Shown here in pieces: positions 15,311-24,979 of a stretch of DNA of 35,482 bases. The notes below the pieces were generated by a model. The model was given only the letters and a program-made list of their open reading frames with translations, had not been told where the DNA came from and ran no database searches. The position numbers and the translations under genes are program-made. Numbering within the stretch: position 1 is the stretch's first letter; every line of letters starts with the position of its first letter. The stretch lies in contig DATATB010000097.1 in the NCBI GenBank assembly GCA_036268995.1, positions 1 through 35,482 on the forward strand, written 5' to 3'. Origin of the DNA: DATATB01 sp036268995. Its GTDB lineage: Bacteria > Planctomycetota > Planctomycetia > Pirellulales > PNKZ01.

Positions 15311-16922
15311 GAACCATCTCCTTTTCGTTTTGGCAGGATACGGGCAGGCAGGGGACAACGGCGCTGGCGGCCGCCGGGCACCAATGTTCGACGCGGGCCA
15401 GAATGTCTTGCGGCGCGCCGTCCGAAGCCCAGGTGCCATCGTGATGAAACGCCAGGGTCGGCAGCGGGGCACGCGGCCGGTTGCGGTTGGCATCGACTCG
15501 CATCGCATCGATCCGCTCAATCAATGCCGGCAATTCGACGGCCGGCACGGCCAACACCAACAGCCAGCGCGACACATCCATACGGAACAGCAGATCGTGC
15601 CGGCGCAGCAGGTAATTCAAAAACCGGCCCACGTCCCGGGCCATCGATTCATCCGCCGAGTCCGGCAGCGAAGCAATGAGCACCGAGACGGGGGTCGGGT
15701 GACCCGAGCGGGCAGGCAAGCGGGTCAAATAACGGCTGACGACTTCTCGCGGAATCGCACAGGGTATCGTGAACGAAAACGTGCTGCCGCGGCCCAGTTC
15801 GCTTTGTACCGACATCGCGCCCAGGTTGATCGTCGTCAACTCCTTGGCGATGCTCAGGCCCAGGCCAAAGCCCTTGGTGCTGGTGCGGACGTTGTTGTCG
15901 AGTTGCGAAAATCGCCGGAAAATCTTGGCCAGATGTTTCTTGTCGATTCCCGAACCGTTGTCGCTGACGCCCACGACCACTTCGCCGGCCTCGGGTTGGG
16001 CCCTCGCCCAGATCCGCACCAACCCCGGCTCGCCCGCGAACTTGATCGCATTCGTGGCCAGGTTGATGATCACCCGGCCGGCCTTTTCCGCGTCGCAATA
16101 CACCGTCGGCAATCCGGCGGGAATGTCGTTCTCGAACGTGACTCCCCGGGTGCCGGCCTTGCGCTCCAGCGCCGGCAGCACGTGCTGCACGATTTCGTGG
16201 ATCGTGCAGGGCTTTCGCCAGCCCGACAGCAGGCCGGCCTTGAGCTTGCTGATGTCCAGCATGTCGTCGACCATCGTATTCAAGTCGTCGGACCGGTCGT
16301 CGATGACGTTCAGCAATCGCCATTGCTCACCGTTTACGTCGCCTACGATTCCGTCGCGCACCAGCGAGGCATATTCCTTGATGATCGACAGCGGCGTGCG
16401 AAACTCGTGCGACACGTGATCCACGAACTCCTGGGCCGTGCGATACAGCCGGGCCAGGTGCCGGTTCTTGCGCTCCAGCAATTGCGTGGCTTCCTGCAAC
16501 TGGCATAGCAACTCGTGCTTCTCGTTGCGCATCAACTGCCGCTGCACCGAGTAATGAATCGCCTGCCGCAGTCGCGGCCAGGTGATTCCGTCGGCGTCCT
16601 TGACGAGATAGTCCTGCGCGCCGCAATCCAGCGCCGACACGGCCGTGTCCTCGTTGTCCAGCGACGTCAGCACGATCACCGGCACGGTGGGCGCCTGTTC
16701 GCAGATGCGGTGTACGGTGGCCAGGCCCGAGCTGTCGGGAAGCGAGAGATCCGACAGCACGACGCCAAACTGCCGCTCGGCCAGCAGGGCCAGGGCCCCG
16801 TCGAGCCGCGTGGCGCAATGAAACGTGTGGTTCATCCCGGATCGGGCCAGGCACCGCCGTACCAATTCCATATGCCCTGGATTGTCTTCAATCAGCAGGA
16901 TGTCGACAGGCTCTTTCAACAT
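15303..16922 (-). CDS. Hybrid histidine kinase: REC - HisKA - HATPase - degenerate GGDEF-like tail
   Basis: The 539-residue cytosolic protein has no membrane segment. REC (residues 6-125) has phosphoacceptor D58. A coiled coil (130-160) leads to HisKA with H172 in SHEFRTP. The ATPase domain has N287/N291, DNGSGI (321-326) and GFGLGL (351-356). Residues 409-495 look like a GGDEF domain: a strand at PVSVLIAS, a helix, then DLLFRMDVSRWLLVL where R-x-GGDEF is expected; all signature residues are replaced. ATG at 16922, with GAGG 5 bases upstream, is preferred to GTG 16958, which overlaps the previous stop but lacks a ribosome binding site. An N-terminal REC suggests the kinase is itself controlled by another kinase. 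Confidence 0.88.
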   Translation of the reverse strand: MLKEPVDILLIEDNPGHMELVRRCLARSGMNHTFHCATRLDGALALLAERQFGVVLSDLSLPDSSGLATVHRICEQAPTVPVIVLTSLDNEDTAVSALDCGAQDYLVKDADGITWPRLRQAIHYSVQRQLMRNEKHELLCQLQEATQLLERKNRHLARLYRTAQEFVDHVSHEFRTPLSIIKEYASLVRDGIVGDVNGEQWRLLNVIDDRSDDLNTMVDDMLDISKLKAGLLSGWRKPCTIHEIVQHVLPALERKAGTRGVTFENDIPAGLPTVYCDAEKAGRVIINLATNAIKFAGEPGLVRIWARAQPEAGEVVVGVSDNGSGIDKKHLAKIFRRFSQLDNNVRTSTKGFGLGLSIAKELTTINLGAMSVQSELGRGSTFSFTIPCAIPREVVSRYLTRLPARSGHPTPVSVLIASLPDSADESMARDVGRFLNYLLRRHDLLFRMDVSRWLLVLAVPAVELPALIERIDAMRVDANRNRPRAPLPTLAFHHDGTWASDGAPQDILARVEHWCPAAASAVVPCLPVSCQNEKEMVHV

Positions 16923-16954
16923 GCGGGCCTCGTAAACGAGCAAAAAAGGAGGGA

Positions 16955-17389
16955 TCACTTTCGCGGACGTAAATCGATAAAGCGGCTCAACTCGTGTCGC
17001 AGCGCGTCGCTATGTACCGGCTTGTGCAAAAACTGATCGGCGCCCATCTCGAACATTCGCCGCGGCAAGCTCGGATCGCGCATGCCGCTCAGCAGAATCA
17101 CGGGAATCGCCGCCGTATCCCGGTTGCGCTTGAGACAATCCAGAATCGCCAGGCCGTTGCCGTTGGGCATGGCCACGTCCATGACGATCACGCCCGGGTC
17201 GTGCTTGATCGCCGCGGCATAACCCTGCATGCCGTGGAAGCTGCGCAGCACGGTCACCTCGACGTCGCGCAGATACGACTCGATCAGCCGCGACACTTCC
17301 GGATCGTCGTCGATGCACAGCACCGTCGGCGGCACCGCTGCGCTGGCCGACAGGCGACGATCGGCCTGTAAAGTGTAGTCACCCTTCAT
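16955..17389 (-). CDS. Single-domain response regulator, first gene of the signalling cluster
   Basis: This 144-residue protein has a short N-terminal extension and one REC domain: D27-D29, phosphoacceptor D71 (VIVMDVAMPNGNG), S101 and K123 (LHKPV). ATG at 17389 is chosen because GGAG lies about 9 bases upstream and the REC fold begins soon after. The frame stays open for another 100 codons upstream, but that part is compositionally biased (Pro, Arg, Ser) and has no conserved features. The hybrid kinase gene begins 33 bases after its stop. It is probably a phosphate shuttle or a sink for that kinase. Confidence 0.87.
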   Translation of the reverse strand: MKGDYTLQADRRLSASAAVPPTVLCIDDDPEVSRLIESYLRDVEVTVLRSFHGMQGYAAAIKHDPGVIVMDVAMPNGNGLAILDCLKRNRDTAAIPVILLSGMRDPSLPRRMFEMGADQFLHKPVHSDALRHELSRFIDLRPRK

Positions 17390-18047
17390 GCGCGTCTTCT
17401 CCAGCGATTTGCCTGTGAAGGTCGAGCCGGCATTGGTGGACGGCGACCGGGCAGAACAGCGGCGCGATCGCCCGCAAGCCAGCCGATCGCGGCCTGGCGA
17501 GCTGTGCGCCGTAGCAACAAACAAAAAAACGACAACCGAAGCGAGCGTCGCGGTGCTTTTCGGGCGGCAAGCAGCCGCGGGGTGGAGAATCCTTTTGCTT
17601 TGTCGCGGTGGACGCTGCGGTCGTGTGGGCCGGCCGCGTGGCAGGAGAGCGGCGGTCGGGATGGCACTCGGCGGTGGTGTGGATGCAGTCGCGTGAGGCA
17701 CATGGCTGCACTAATCAACCCTACTTCATGATCCGCTGCCGTCCACTCGAAGCCGCTCGTGTATTGTCGGACAAAGCCTCGCGCCGAATGCGTACGCGCG
17801 GCCGCTTGCCGCAGGTGCGCTACAAGTCGTACACACCGGCATCAGCGCTAGGGTATTAACACTCCGGTAGTAAACCCGGATCCGCGCGAGCGCAAGAAGT
17901 GCTAGAGGGTTCGCCCCTAGCCGCGCGACAAGCGCTGATACTTGATCGCGCGCCAGCCGATATGAGAAGGCAGGTTGATGCGGACAAGCACGCAAACGCG
18001 CGTGCTTACAAGAGGAATTCTCTTATTGCGGGCAGGGAGCCAAGGCC
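17390..18047. other. Long divergent intergenic region with a structured GC-rich segment
   Basis: These 658 bases separate the signalling cluster from the WD40 gene. No convincing coding frame was found: the open frames overlap in several phases and lack ribosome binding sites. The notable part is 17883-17952. A hairpin at 17901-17921 (GCTAG-A-GGG, loop TTCG, CCCCTAGC) is flanked by CGCGCGA at 17883-17889 and 17922-17928, and by TCGCGCG at 17946-17952. The latter can pair with either copy. Such mutually exclusive pairing could belong to a small RNA or to a leader of the WD40 gene. No promoter stood out. Confidence 0.4.
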
Positions 18048-19052
18048 ATGCGTTTCGGTCGATCGTGGATCCTTCAAAGGTGTCTGACCGTGGCGGGATT
18101 GTATGCCGTTTGCCTGGCGATGGCGGCTGCGCAGGCTTCGGCGGCAGAACTGGTGACCGAGCGCGTGCTGACGCCTGCGTCGCAAGGCAGCGATCCGCCG
18201 GTGGTTACCGCCGTGGCCATCCATCCGACCGGCCGGCTAGTGGCCTCGGCCGGCGACGATCATCTCGTGCGGCTGTGGGACACCGAGACCGGCGGCCTGG
18301 TCCGCGAGCTTCGTGGACACACCGACTGGGTGCGCTGCGTGGCCTTTCATCCGGCCGGCACCAGCCTGGCTTCGGCCGGCGACGATCGCTCGGTGCGCGT
18401 TTGGGATTTTCAAAGCGGCCAGACGCTGCAAACGCTCGGCGGCAGCGGCCATCCGCTGTTTTGCCTCGCCTTTCATCCCGACGGCGTGACGCTGGCCGCG
18501 GCTGGATTCGACGGCCATCTGCGGCTCTATGACACGCGGTCGGGAAAGCTGGAGCACACGCTCGATTGCCCGGACGTCGAAGTGCGGGCGTTGGCCATCT
18601 CGCCCGACGGCAAGCTGCTGGCGGCCGGCGGCCGCAACGGCCACATTCGCGTCTGGGACGCGGCCAGCCACGCGCTGGTCCGCGACATTGAAGCCCACCG
18701 CCAGCGCGTGCGGACGATTGCGTTTTCCGACGACAGCCGGCAACTCGCCTCCGGGGGCGACGACCGCCGGCTGCGAATCTGGAACGTCGACAACGGCAGT
18801 GAGAAAGCCTTGTTGCCCAACCGCTCCGGCAAAATCGAGGCCATCCTCTTTTGCGATCGCTCGATGCTCGCCAGCGGCACGACCGACAATTCGATTCGCC
18901 TCTGGGATCTCGATGCCAAAACCGAACGGCTGCGCCTGGTTGGCCACACCGGCTCGGTGGCTGCCATGGCCTACGATCCGCAATCGCGGCTCTTGGTCAC
19001 CGGCAGTTTCGACACCACCGTCCGGCTCTGGAAGCTTCCGCCCAGCCCGTGA
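18048..19052 (+). CDS. Exported WD40-repeat beta-propeller protein
   Basis: This 334-residue protein has a signal peptide (CLTVAGLYAVCLAMAAAQASAA, cleaved near residue 33) followed by seven WD40 repeats that fill the rest of the chain. Repeat ends are readable as VRLWD, VRVWD, LRLYD, IRVWD, LRIWN, IRLWD and VRLWK, spaced 40-43 residues apart. A single seven-bladed propeller is expected, acting as a periplasmic protein-binding scaffold; no catalytic domain is present. ATG at 18048 follows a purine-rich GGGAGCCAAGG. It converges with the methyltransferase gene, with a large inverted repeat between them. Confidence 0.9.
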   Translation: MRFGRSWILQRCLTVAGLYAVCLAMAAAQASAAELVTERVLTPASQGSDPPVVTAVAIHPTGRLVASAGDDHLVRLWDTETGGLVRELRGHTDWVRCVAFHPAGTSLASAGDDRSVRVWDFQSGQTLQTLGGSGHPLFCLAFHPDGVTLAAAGFDGHLRLYDTRSGKLEHTLDCPDVEVRALAISPDGKLLAAGGRNGHIRVWDAASHALVRDIEAHRQRVRTIAFSDDSRQLASGGDDRRLRIWNVDNGSEKALLPNRSGKIEAILFCDRSMLASGTTDNSIRLWDLDAKTERLRLVGHTGSVAAMAYDPQSRLLVTGSFDTTVRLWKLPPSP

Positions 19053-19063
19053 AAGGGACGGGT

Positions 19064-19156
19064 CCGAGTGGGAGGGCGAGGCTCCTGCCGAGCCGGAGTC
19101 TCAGGCCAACCATGCACGTAACGTCGGCTCGGCAGGAGCCTCGCCCTCCCACTCGG
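19064..19156. repeat. Large inverted repeat (REPIN-like), 32-bp perfect arms
   Basis: Positions 19064-19095 and 19125-19156 are perfect 32-base inverted complements (core GGGAGGGCGAGGCTCC) around a 29-base spacer. A homologous element lies at 35272-35344. Both share the arms, an ACGTTACG motif next to one arm and a GCCAACC motif in the spacer. The arrangement of two inverted palindromic units with a spacer resembles REPINs. It fills the gap between two convergent genes, so it could also stop transcription from both sides. Confidence 0.85.
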
Positions 19157-19164
19157 CGTATCCA

Positions 19165-20955
<1,791 letters not shown>

Positions 20956-20979
20956 TGCTCAACCGCTACTGGACATGCG

Positions 20980-21008
20980 ATCATAGCGCCGTGCGATTTT
21001 GATTGCAA
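20980..21008 (-). promoter_or_regulatory. Promoter of the methyltransferase gene
   Basis: On the minus strand TTGCAA (21008-21003) and TATGAT (20985-20980) are exactly 17 bases apart, a strong sigma70-type match. Initiation near 20973 would leave a leader of about 18 nt before ATG 20955. It lies in the 160-base divergent gap shared with sppA. Confidence 0.65.
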
Positions 21009-21115
21009 CTAGCTATGGAAACTTGCCCAGGAGAATATAGTAATACCGATCGCCGGGCGCAACCGGCGAGCCGTTCCTTTCGAACTAGCGCGCTTATTTG
21101 GCTCCTGGGGAGTGA

Positions 21116-22993
21116 ATGATGATGAATGTCACGTGCAAATGGTTGGCGGTGCTGGGAGTCGTGTGCCTGCTGGCGGCCGATGGGTTCGGCGCCGACGAAT
21201 CGGCCAAGAAGACCGCCAGTGCTTCGAAGTCAATCAGTCTTTCGAAGCCAACCGTGGCCGTGTTCCGGCTGCACGGGGCGATCGCCGAAACTCCAGTGGA
21301 TGAAGTGCTGACCTTCGGCGGCGAGCACCATCCATTGGCGCTCAAGGACCTGATTCGCCGCATGAACAAGGCCCGCGATGACGCTTCGGTGAAGGCGGTC
21401 GTGGTGCTGATGGACGATGCCCAGTTGGGCACGGCACAAGTGGAAGAGCTGCGTCAGGCGATTACCGAGATCAGCAAGAGCGGCAAGGACGTGTACGCCC
21501 ATGCCGACAGCCTCACGATGCACGGCTACGCATTGCTCTCGGCGGCCACGCACTTGAGCGTCTCGCCCACGGGCGATCTGTGGCTCACGGGGCTGTACGC
21601 CGAATCGATGTACCTGCGGGGCCTGCTCAACAAGCTCGGCGTCAAGCCCGACTTCCTGACGTGCGGCGAATACAAGAGCGCGGCCGAAACGTTCATGCGC
21701 GAAGGCCCGAGCCCGAAGGCCGAGGAGATGGAGAATTGGCTGCTGGACGGGATCTACGCGACGCAAGTCAAGCTGATCGCCTCGCACCGCGGCGTGGACG
21801 AGAAGAAGGCCCGCGAGTGGATCGACGGCGGACCTTATACCGCGGCCAAGGGGCGGGAACTGGGCATCATCGACCACGTTGAACAGCGGCAGGACGTCGA
21901 GGCCCGCTTGAAGCGGCGCTTTGGCGACGACGTGAAATTCGATCACAAATACGGCCAGACGTCGCGGCAGCAGGTTGATTTCTCCTCGCCGTTTGCCGCA
22001 TTCGAAATCTTCGGCGAGATCCTGGGCGGCAAGAAAAAGAAAGCGCACAAGACGTCGATTGCGATCGTGTATGTCGACGGCCCGATCATGCTGGGTACGG
22101 CCGAAACGAGCCCGTTTTCCGGTGGCAGCGGCACGGCCGCCAGCAGCGATTTGCGCCGCGCGCTGGACCAGGTCGCGACTGACGACACGATCCACGCCGT
22201 CGTGCTGCGCATCAACTCGCCGGGCGGTTCGGCCACGGCCAGCGACATCATTCTCGACGCCACGCGCCGCGTAAAAGCCAAGAAGCCGCTCGTGGTTTCG
22301 ATGGGCAACGTGGCCGCCAGCGGCGGATACTACGTGGCCTGCGCCGCCGATACCGTCTTCGCCGACGAGGCCACCATCACCGGCTCGATCGGTGTGGTTG
22401 GCGGCAAGATGGCCACGACTGAAATGTGGAAGAAGATCGGCATCACGTTCAAGGAATATCCCCGCGGCAAGCATGCCGGGGTGCTTAGCTCGGCCCAGGT
22501 GTTCACGCCCGAAGAGCGAACCCACATGCAGGCCTGGATGGACGAGATCTATGGCGTCTTCAAGGGCCACGTGACGGCCGCTCGTGGCAAGAAGCTCAAA
22601 AAGCCGATCGACGATCTGGCCGGCGGCCGCGTCTATACCGGCAAGCAAGCGCTCGACCTGGGCCTGGTGGACAAGATCGGCACGCTCGAGGACGCGCTCA
22701 AGTTCGCCGCCAGCGAAGCGAAACTCGAAACTTACGAGCTGCGCGTCGTGCCCGAGCCCAAGAACTTCCTCGAGTTGCTGCTGGAAGATTCGACCGGTGA
22801 CAAATCCACCGACAAGCATTTGGGCGGCCGGCTGATGCACGACCCGTCCGGCCTGCTGCAAGCCGCAATGCCGCTACTCCAGCGGCTCGACCCGCAACGG
22901 ATGGGCGCGTTGCGTCTCGCGCTGTTGCGCTTGGACCTCGTCAATCGCGAAGGCGTCGTGCTGATGGCGCCCGAGATGCTGTTGGGGCGCTAG
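21116..22993 (+). CDS. sppA: Signal peptide peptidase SppA, long (67K) type
   Basis: This 625-residue protein is a tandem S49 protease like E. coli SppA, which degrades cleaved signal peptides at the membrane. An N-terminal hydrophobic segment (LAVLGVVCLLAADGFGA) is a signal or anchor. The first S49 half carries the catalytic Lys, K187 in GEYKSAAETF. The second carries the nucleophile, S402 in GNVAASGGYYVA, followed by TGSIGV. Both residues of the Ser/Lys dyad are therefore present and it should be active. Three ATG codons in a row (21116, 21119, 21122) follow GGGGAG, so the exact start is uncertain by two residues. The C-terminal 70 residues, rich in Leu and Arg, extend beyond the protease fold. 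Confidence 0.93.
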   Translation: MMMNVTCKWLAVLGVVCLLAADGFGADESAKKTASASKSISLSKPTVAVFRLHGAIAETPVDEVLTFGGEHHPLALKDLIRRMNKARDDASVKAVVVLMDDAQLGTAQVEELRQAITEISKSGKDVYAHADSLTMHGYALLSAATHLSVSPTGDLWLTGLYAESMYLRGLLNKLGVKPDFLTCGEYKSAAETFMREGPSPKAEEMENWLLDGIYATQVKLIASHRGVDEKKAREWIDGGPYTAAKGRELGIIDHVEQRQDVEARLKRRFGDDVKFDHKYGQTSRQQVDFSSPFAAFEIFGEILGGKKKKAHKTSIAIVYVDGPIMLGTAETSPFSGGSGTAASSDLRRALDQVATDDTIHAVVLRINSPGGSATASDIILDATRRVKAKKPLVVSMGNVAASGGYYVACAADTVFADEATITGSIGVVGGKMATTEMWKKIGITFKEYPRGKHAGVLSSAQVFTPEERTHMQAWMDEIYGVFKGHVTAARGKKLKKPIDDLAGGRVYTGKQALDLGLVDKIGTLEDALKFAASEAKLETYELRVVPEPKNFLELLLEDSTGDKSTDKHLGGRLMHDPSGLLQAAMPLLQRLDPQRMGALRLALLRLDLVNREGVVLMAPEMLLGR

Positions 22994-23007
22994 GCGCTCC
23001 TACCACC

Positions 23008-23032
23008 GTAGGTGCCGCGAGCCGAGCGGCAC
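23008..23032. repeat. Dispersed palindromic repeat, GTGCCGC/GCGGCAC family, copy B
   Basis: GTGCCGC (23013-23019) and GCGGCAC (23026-23032) are perfect inverted complements. The whole 25 bases match 6976-7000 with three differences. The element sits in the 56-base gap between the converging sppA and DUF4282 genes. Confidence 0.65.
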
Positions 23033-23049
23033 TGGAGCACTGGTCGTAT

Positions 23050-23619
23050 CTAGTTTCTCGTGGTTTTTTTGTCGATGCTTGTCAGCGATTCGGCAATGTT
23101 GAAAAGCACGATGACCGACTCGAATGAAATCCGGACAGCTATCAAGGTCATGACGGTCAGAACGCAATGCAGCAGGAACGCGAAACCGCGCGACGTTAGC
23201 AGCGCCATCGTCCGTCCCAATGAAGTGGGGCTGTCCGGCATGCCCTGCCCAAACCCGCTGTGAGGGTAGACGTTCGTTTGCTGGGGATTGTCTGGAAGGG
23301 CGCTAGCGATCGCCGTTCCCGCGTTGAGCAACAGCAAAAGAGCCGCGGCACTCAGCACCAGAACCCAAAGCGTTCGAATCAATACCGGCGTCAGGTAATG
23401 CTTAAAGCTCAGGTCGAAGAACGCCCAGAAGCCGCTGCTGGGCTGGGACTGGCGTTGAGGACGGTAGTTGGATAGCAATGTTGTTGGGAATGCGGGCGCA
23501 ACAGCCGGCTGGCTTGGCATCCGCACTTGGCCACGACAATGAGGGCACATCACGATCTGGCCCGCCAGCGAGCCGTCATCTTCCATTGGCCGATTGCAGT
23601 GTGGACAAGTAATGTTCAT
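23050..23619 (-). CDS. DUF4282 membrane protein with N-terminal zinc ribbon
   Basis: This 189-residue protein starts with a zinc ribbon (CPHC at 5-8 and again about 20 residues later). A Pro/Gln-rich linker leads to a DUF4282 domain: FWAFFDLSFKHYLTPVLIRTLWVLVLSAAALLLL, split into amphipathic entry and the first membrane helix, then a second membrane helix (FLLHCVLTVMTLIAVRISFESVIVLFNIAESL). The R-x-x-x-E-x-x-x-x-x-F pattern near the end is typical of the domain. Function is unknown. ATG at 23619, with GGAGG 8 bases upstream, is chosen over an earlier in-frame start at 23664, because the zinc ribbon begins there. Confidence 0.82.
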   Translation of the reverse strand: MNITCPHCNRPMEDDGSLAGQIVMCPHCRGQVRMPSQPAVAPAFPTTLLSNYRPQRQSQPSSGFWAFFDLSFKHYLTPVLIRTLWVLVLSAAALLLLLNAGTAIASALPDNPQQTNVYPHSGFGQGMPDSPTSLGRTMALLTSRGFAFLLHCVLTVMTLIAVRISFESVIVLFNIAESLTSIDKKTTRN

Positions 23620-23704
23620 CGCGACGCCCTCCAAGCTTGTTGAGCAAAAGGCCAACGGAAACAAACTTCCTCCGCACGGTCGTTAGGTTCACAATCCCGA
23701 ATCC

Positions 23705-24949
23705 TTATCCGAGCTTCGTCTTCAACAGCGGCAAGTGCTCGAATTTGCCGCCGAGTAGTCCGGCGCTGGATGCCAGCAGCCAGCGATCGAGCAGCGTGGC
23801 GTAGACCGAGCGGAAATCAGTGTTGAAGATCAGATCGCCGTCGCCCAGCTTTTCGAGACTGGGATACTTGCCCACGAGCCCGCCTTGCACCTGCGAGCCG
23901 AGCGCGAACAAGCACGAGGCGGCGCCATGATCGGTGCCGCCGCTGGAGTTCTCGTCCACGCGGCGGCCGAACTCGCTGAACACGATCGTCACCACTCGGT
24001 CCGCCAGCTTGAGTTGCTCCAGGTCCTGCTGAAAGGCAAACAGCGATCCGGCCAGATGGGCTAATAGCGCCCCGTGCTGGTCGGCCTGGTTGGAGTGCGT
24101 GTCGAAACCGCCGAGCGAAGCAAAAATCACGCGCGTGTCCAGGTCGCCGGCCAGGATTTGAGCTGCGCGGCGAAGCTGAGCGCCCAAATCGCCTTCCGGA
24201 TAGGTCACCGCCGATCGATAGCGGGCTCTGGCATTGATTAATCGCTGGCGGATCTGGAACGCGCCCTCGGCCTGTAGGCCAATGAAGGCCGCGGCGCCAG
24301 ACGTCCCGATTTGCGGCTCGCTCAGCTCTCGTAGCACCACGGCTGCCTGGGCCGACTGGCCGCCTGCTTCGTCGAGCCCCTCAAGCGATTGGATCACCGG
24401 CGCCGAGGAATGCTCGGCTTGCAAGGCCTGCGGCAGCGTGTCGGTCAAGGCCACGCCGGCCAAGTCCTCCGGTCGCTGACGCTCTCGGCTCTCCAATTGC
24501 TGATCCAAGAGTCGGCCCAGCCAGCCGGTGGTCTTCGAAGACGGCCCCGTGCTGGCGGTGTGCCAGATCTCCATCGAGCGGAAGTGCGAGCGGTCGGGCT
24601 CGGGATAACCCACGCCTTGCGCGATCGACAGTTTTCCCTGCTTGAACAATTCGGCCAGCGGCTTCATGCCGGGATGCAGCGCCAACTCGTCGTTCAGCCG
24701 GATCGCGCCGGACTTGGCAATCGCCAGCTTCGGACGGTTCTTGTAGTAGAGGTCGTTTTCCAGCGGAATGAGCGTATTCAGCCCGTCGTTGCCGCCGGCC
24801 AGTTCGATCACCACCAGCACGCGGTCCGACTGCCCGTTCTTCTCGGCCGCAGCGGCCGCCCGGGCCAATAGTCCGGGCAACGAGCCGCCCAGTACCAGCG
24901 CCGACACGCCAGCCGTGCCGCGGCCCAAGAACTCTCGACGCGTGAACAT
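23705..24949 (-). CDS. DUF1501 protein with Tat signal
   Basis: This 414-residue exported protein begins FTRREFLGRGTAGVSALVLGG, a twin-arginine signal. The DUF1501 body shows VVIELAGGNDGLNTLIP, LHPGMKPLAELF, QGVGYPEPDRSHFRSMEIWH, FASLGGFDTHSNQ, TIVFSEFGRRVDENSSGGTDHGAA. This matches the subgroup that is usually encoded beside DUF1800. The fold is related to sulfatase/alkaline phosphatase-type proteins; the substrate is unknown. ATG at 24949, with GAGGAG 6 bases upstream, is preferred over the upstream in-frame start. It lies 30 bases after the DUF1800 stop, so the two form an operon. Confidence 0.92.
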   Translation of the reverse strand: MFTRREFLGRGTAGVSALVLGGSLPGLLARAAAAAEKNGQSDRVLVVIELAGGNDGLNTLIPLENDLYYKNRPKLAIAKSGAIRLNDELALHPGMKPLAELFKQGKLSIAQGVGYPEPDRSHFRSMEIWHTASTGPSSKTTGWLGRLLDQQLESRERQRPEDLAGVALTDTLPQALQAEHSSAPVIQSLEGLDEAGGQSAQAAVVLRELSEPQIGTSGAAAFIGLQAEGAFQIRQRLINARARYRSAVTYPEGDLGAQLRRAAQILAGDLDTRVIFASLGGFDTHSNQADQHGALLAHLAGSLFAFQQDLEQLKLADRVVTIVFSEFGRRVDENSSGGTDHGAASCLFALGSQVQGGLVGKYPSLEKLGDGDLIFNTDFRSVYATLLDRWLLASSAGLLGGKFEHLPLLKTKLG

Positions 24950-24979
24950 GAGCGTCTCCTCGGTATGTTGGCACACCAA

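Noticed and set aside
15311..15520. Upstream extension of the single REC gene
   Set aside because: This part lies inside the kinase coding region in another frame. The receiver fold begins right at ATG 15310.
17390..17701. About 100 extra N-terminal codons for the first REC gene
   Set aside because: Composition is Pro/Arg/Ser-rich with no pattern, and a good ribosome binding site marks ATG 17389.
17880..17960. Possible tRNA gene in the structured segment
   Set aside because: There is no acceptor stem, anticodon arm or T-loop sequence in the proper spacing; the TTCG is a hairpin loop.
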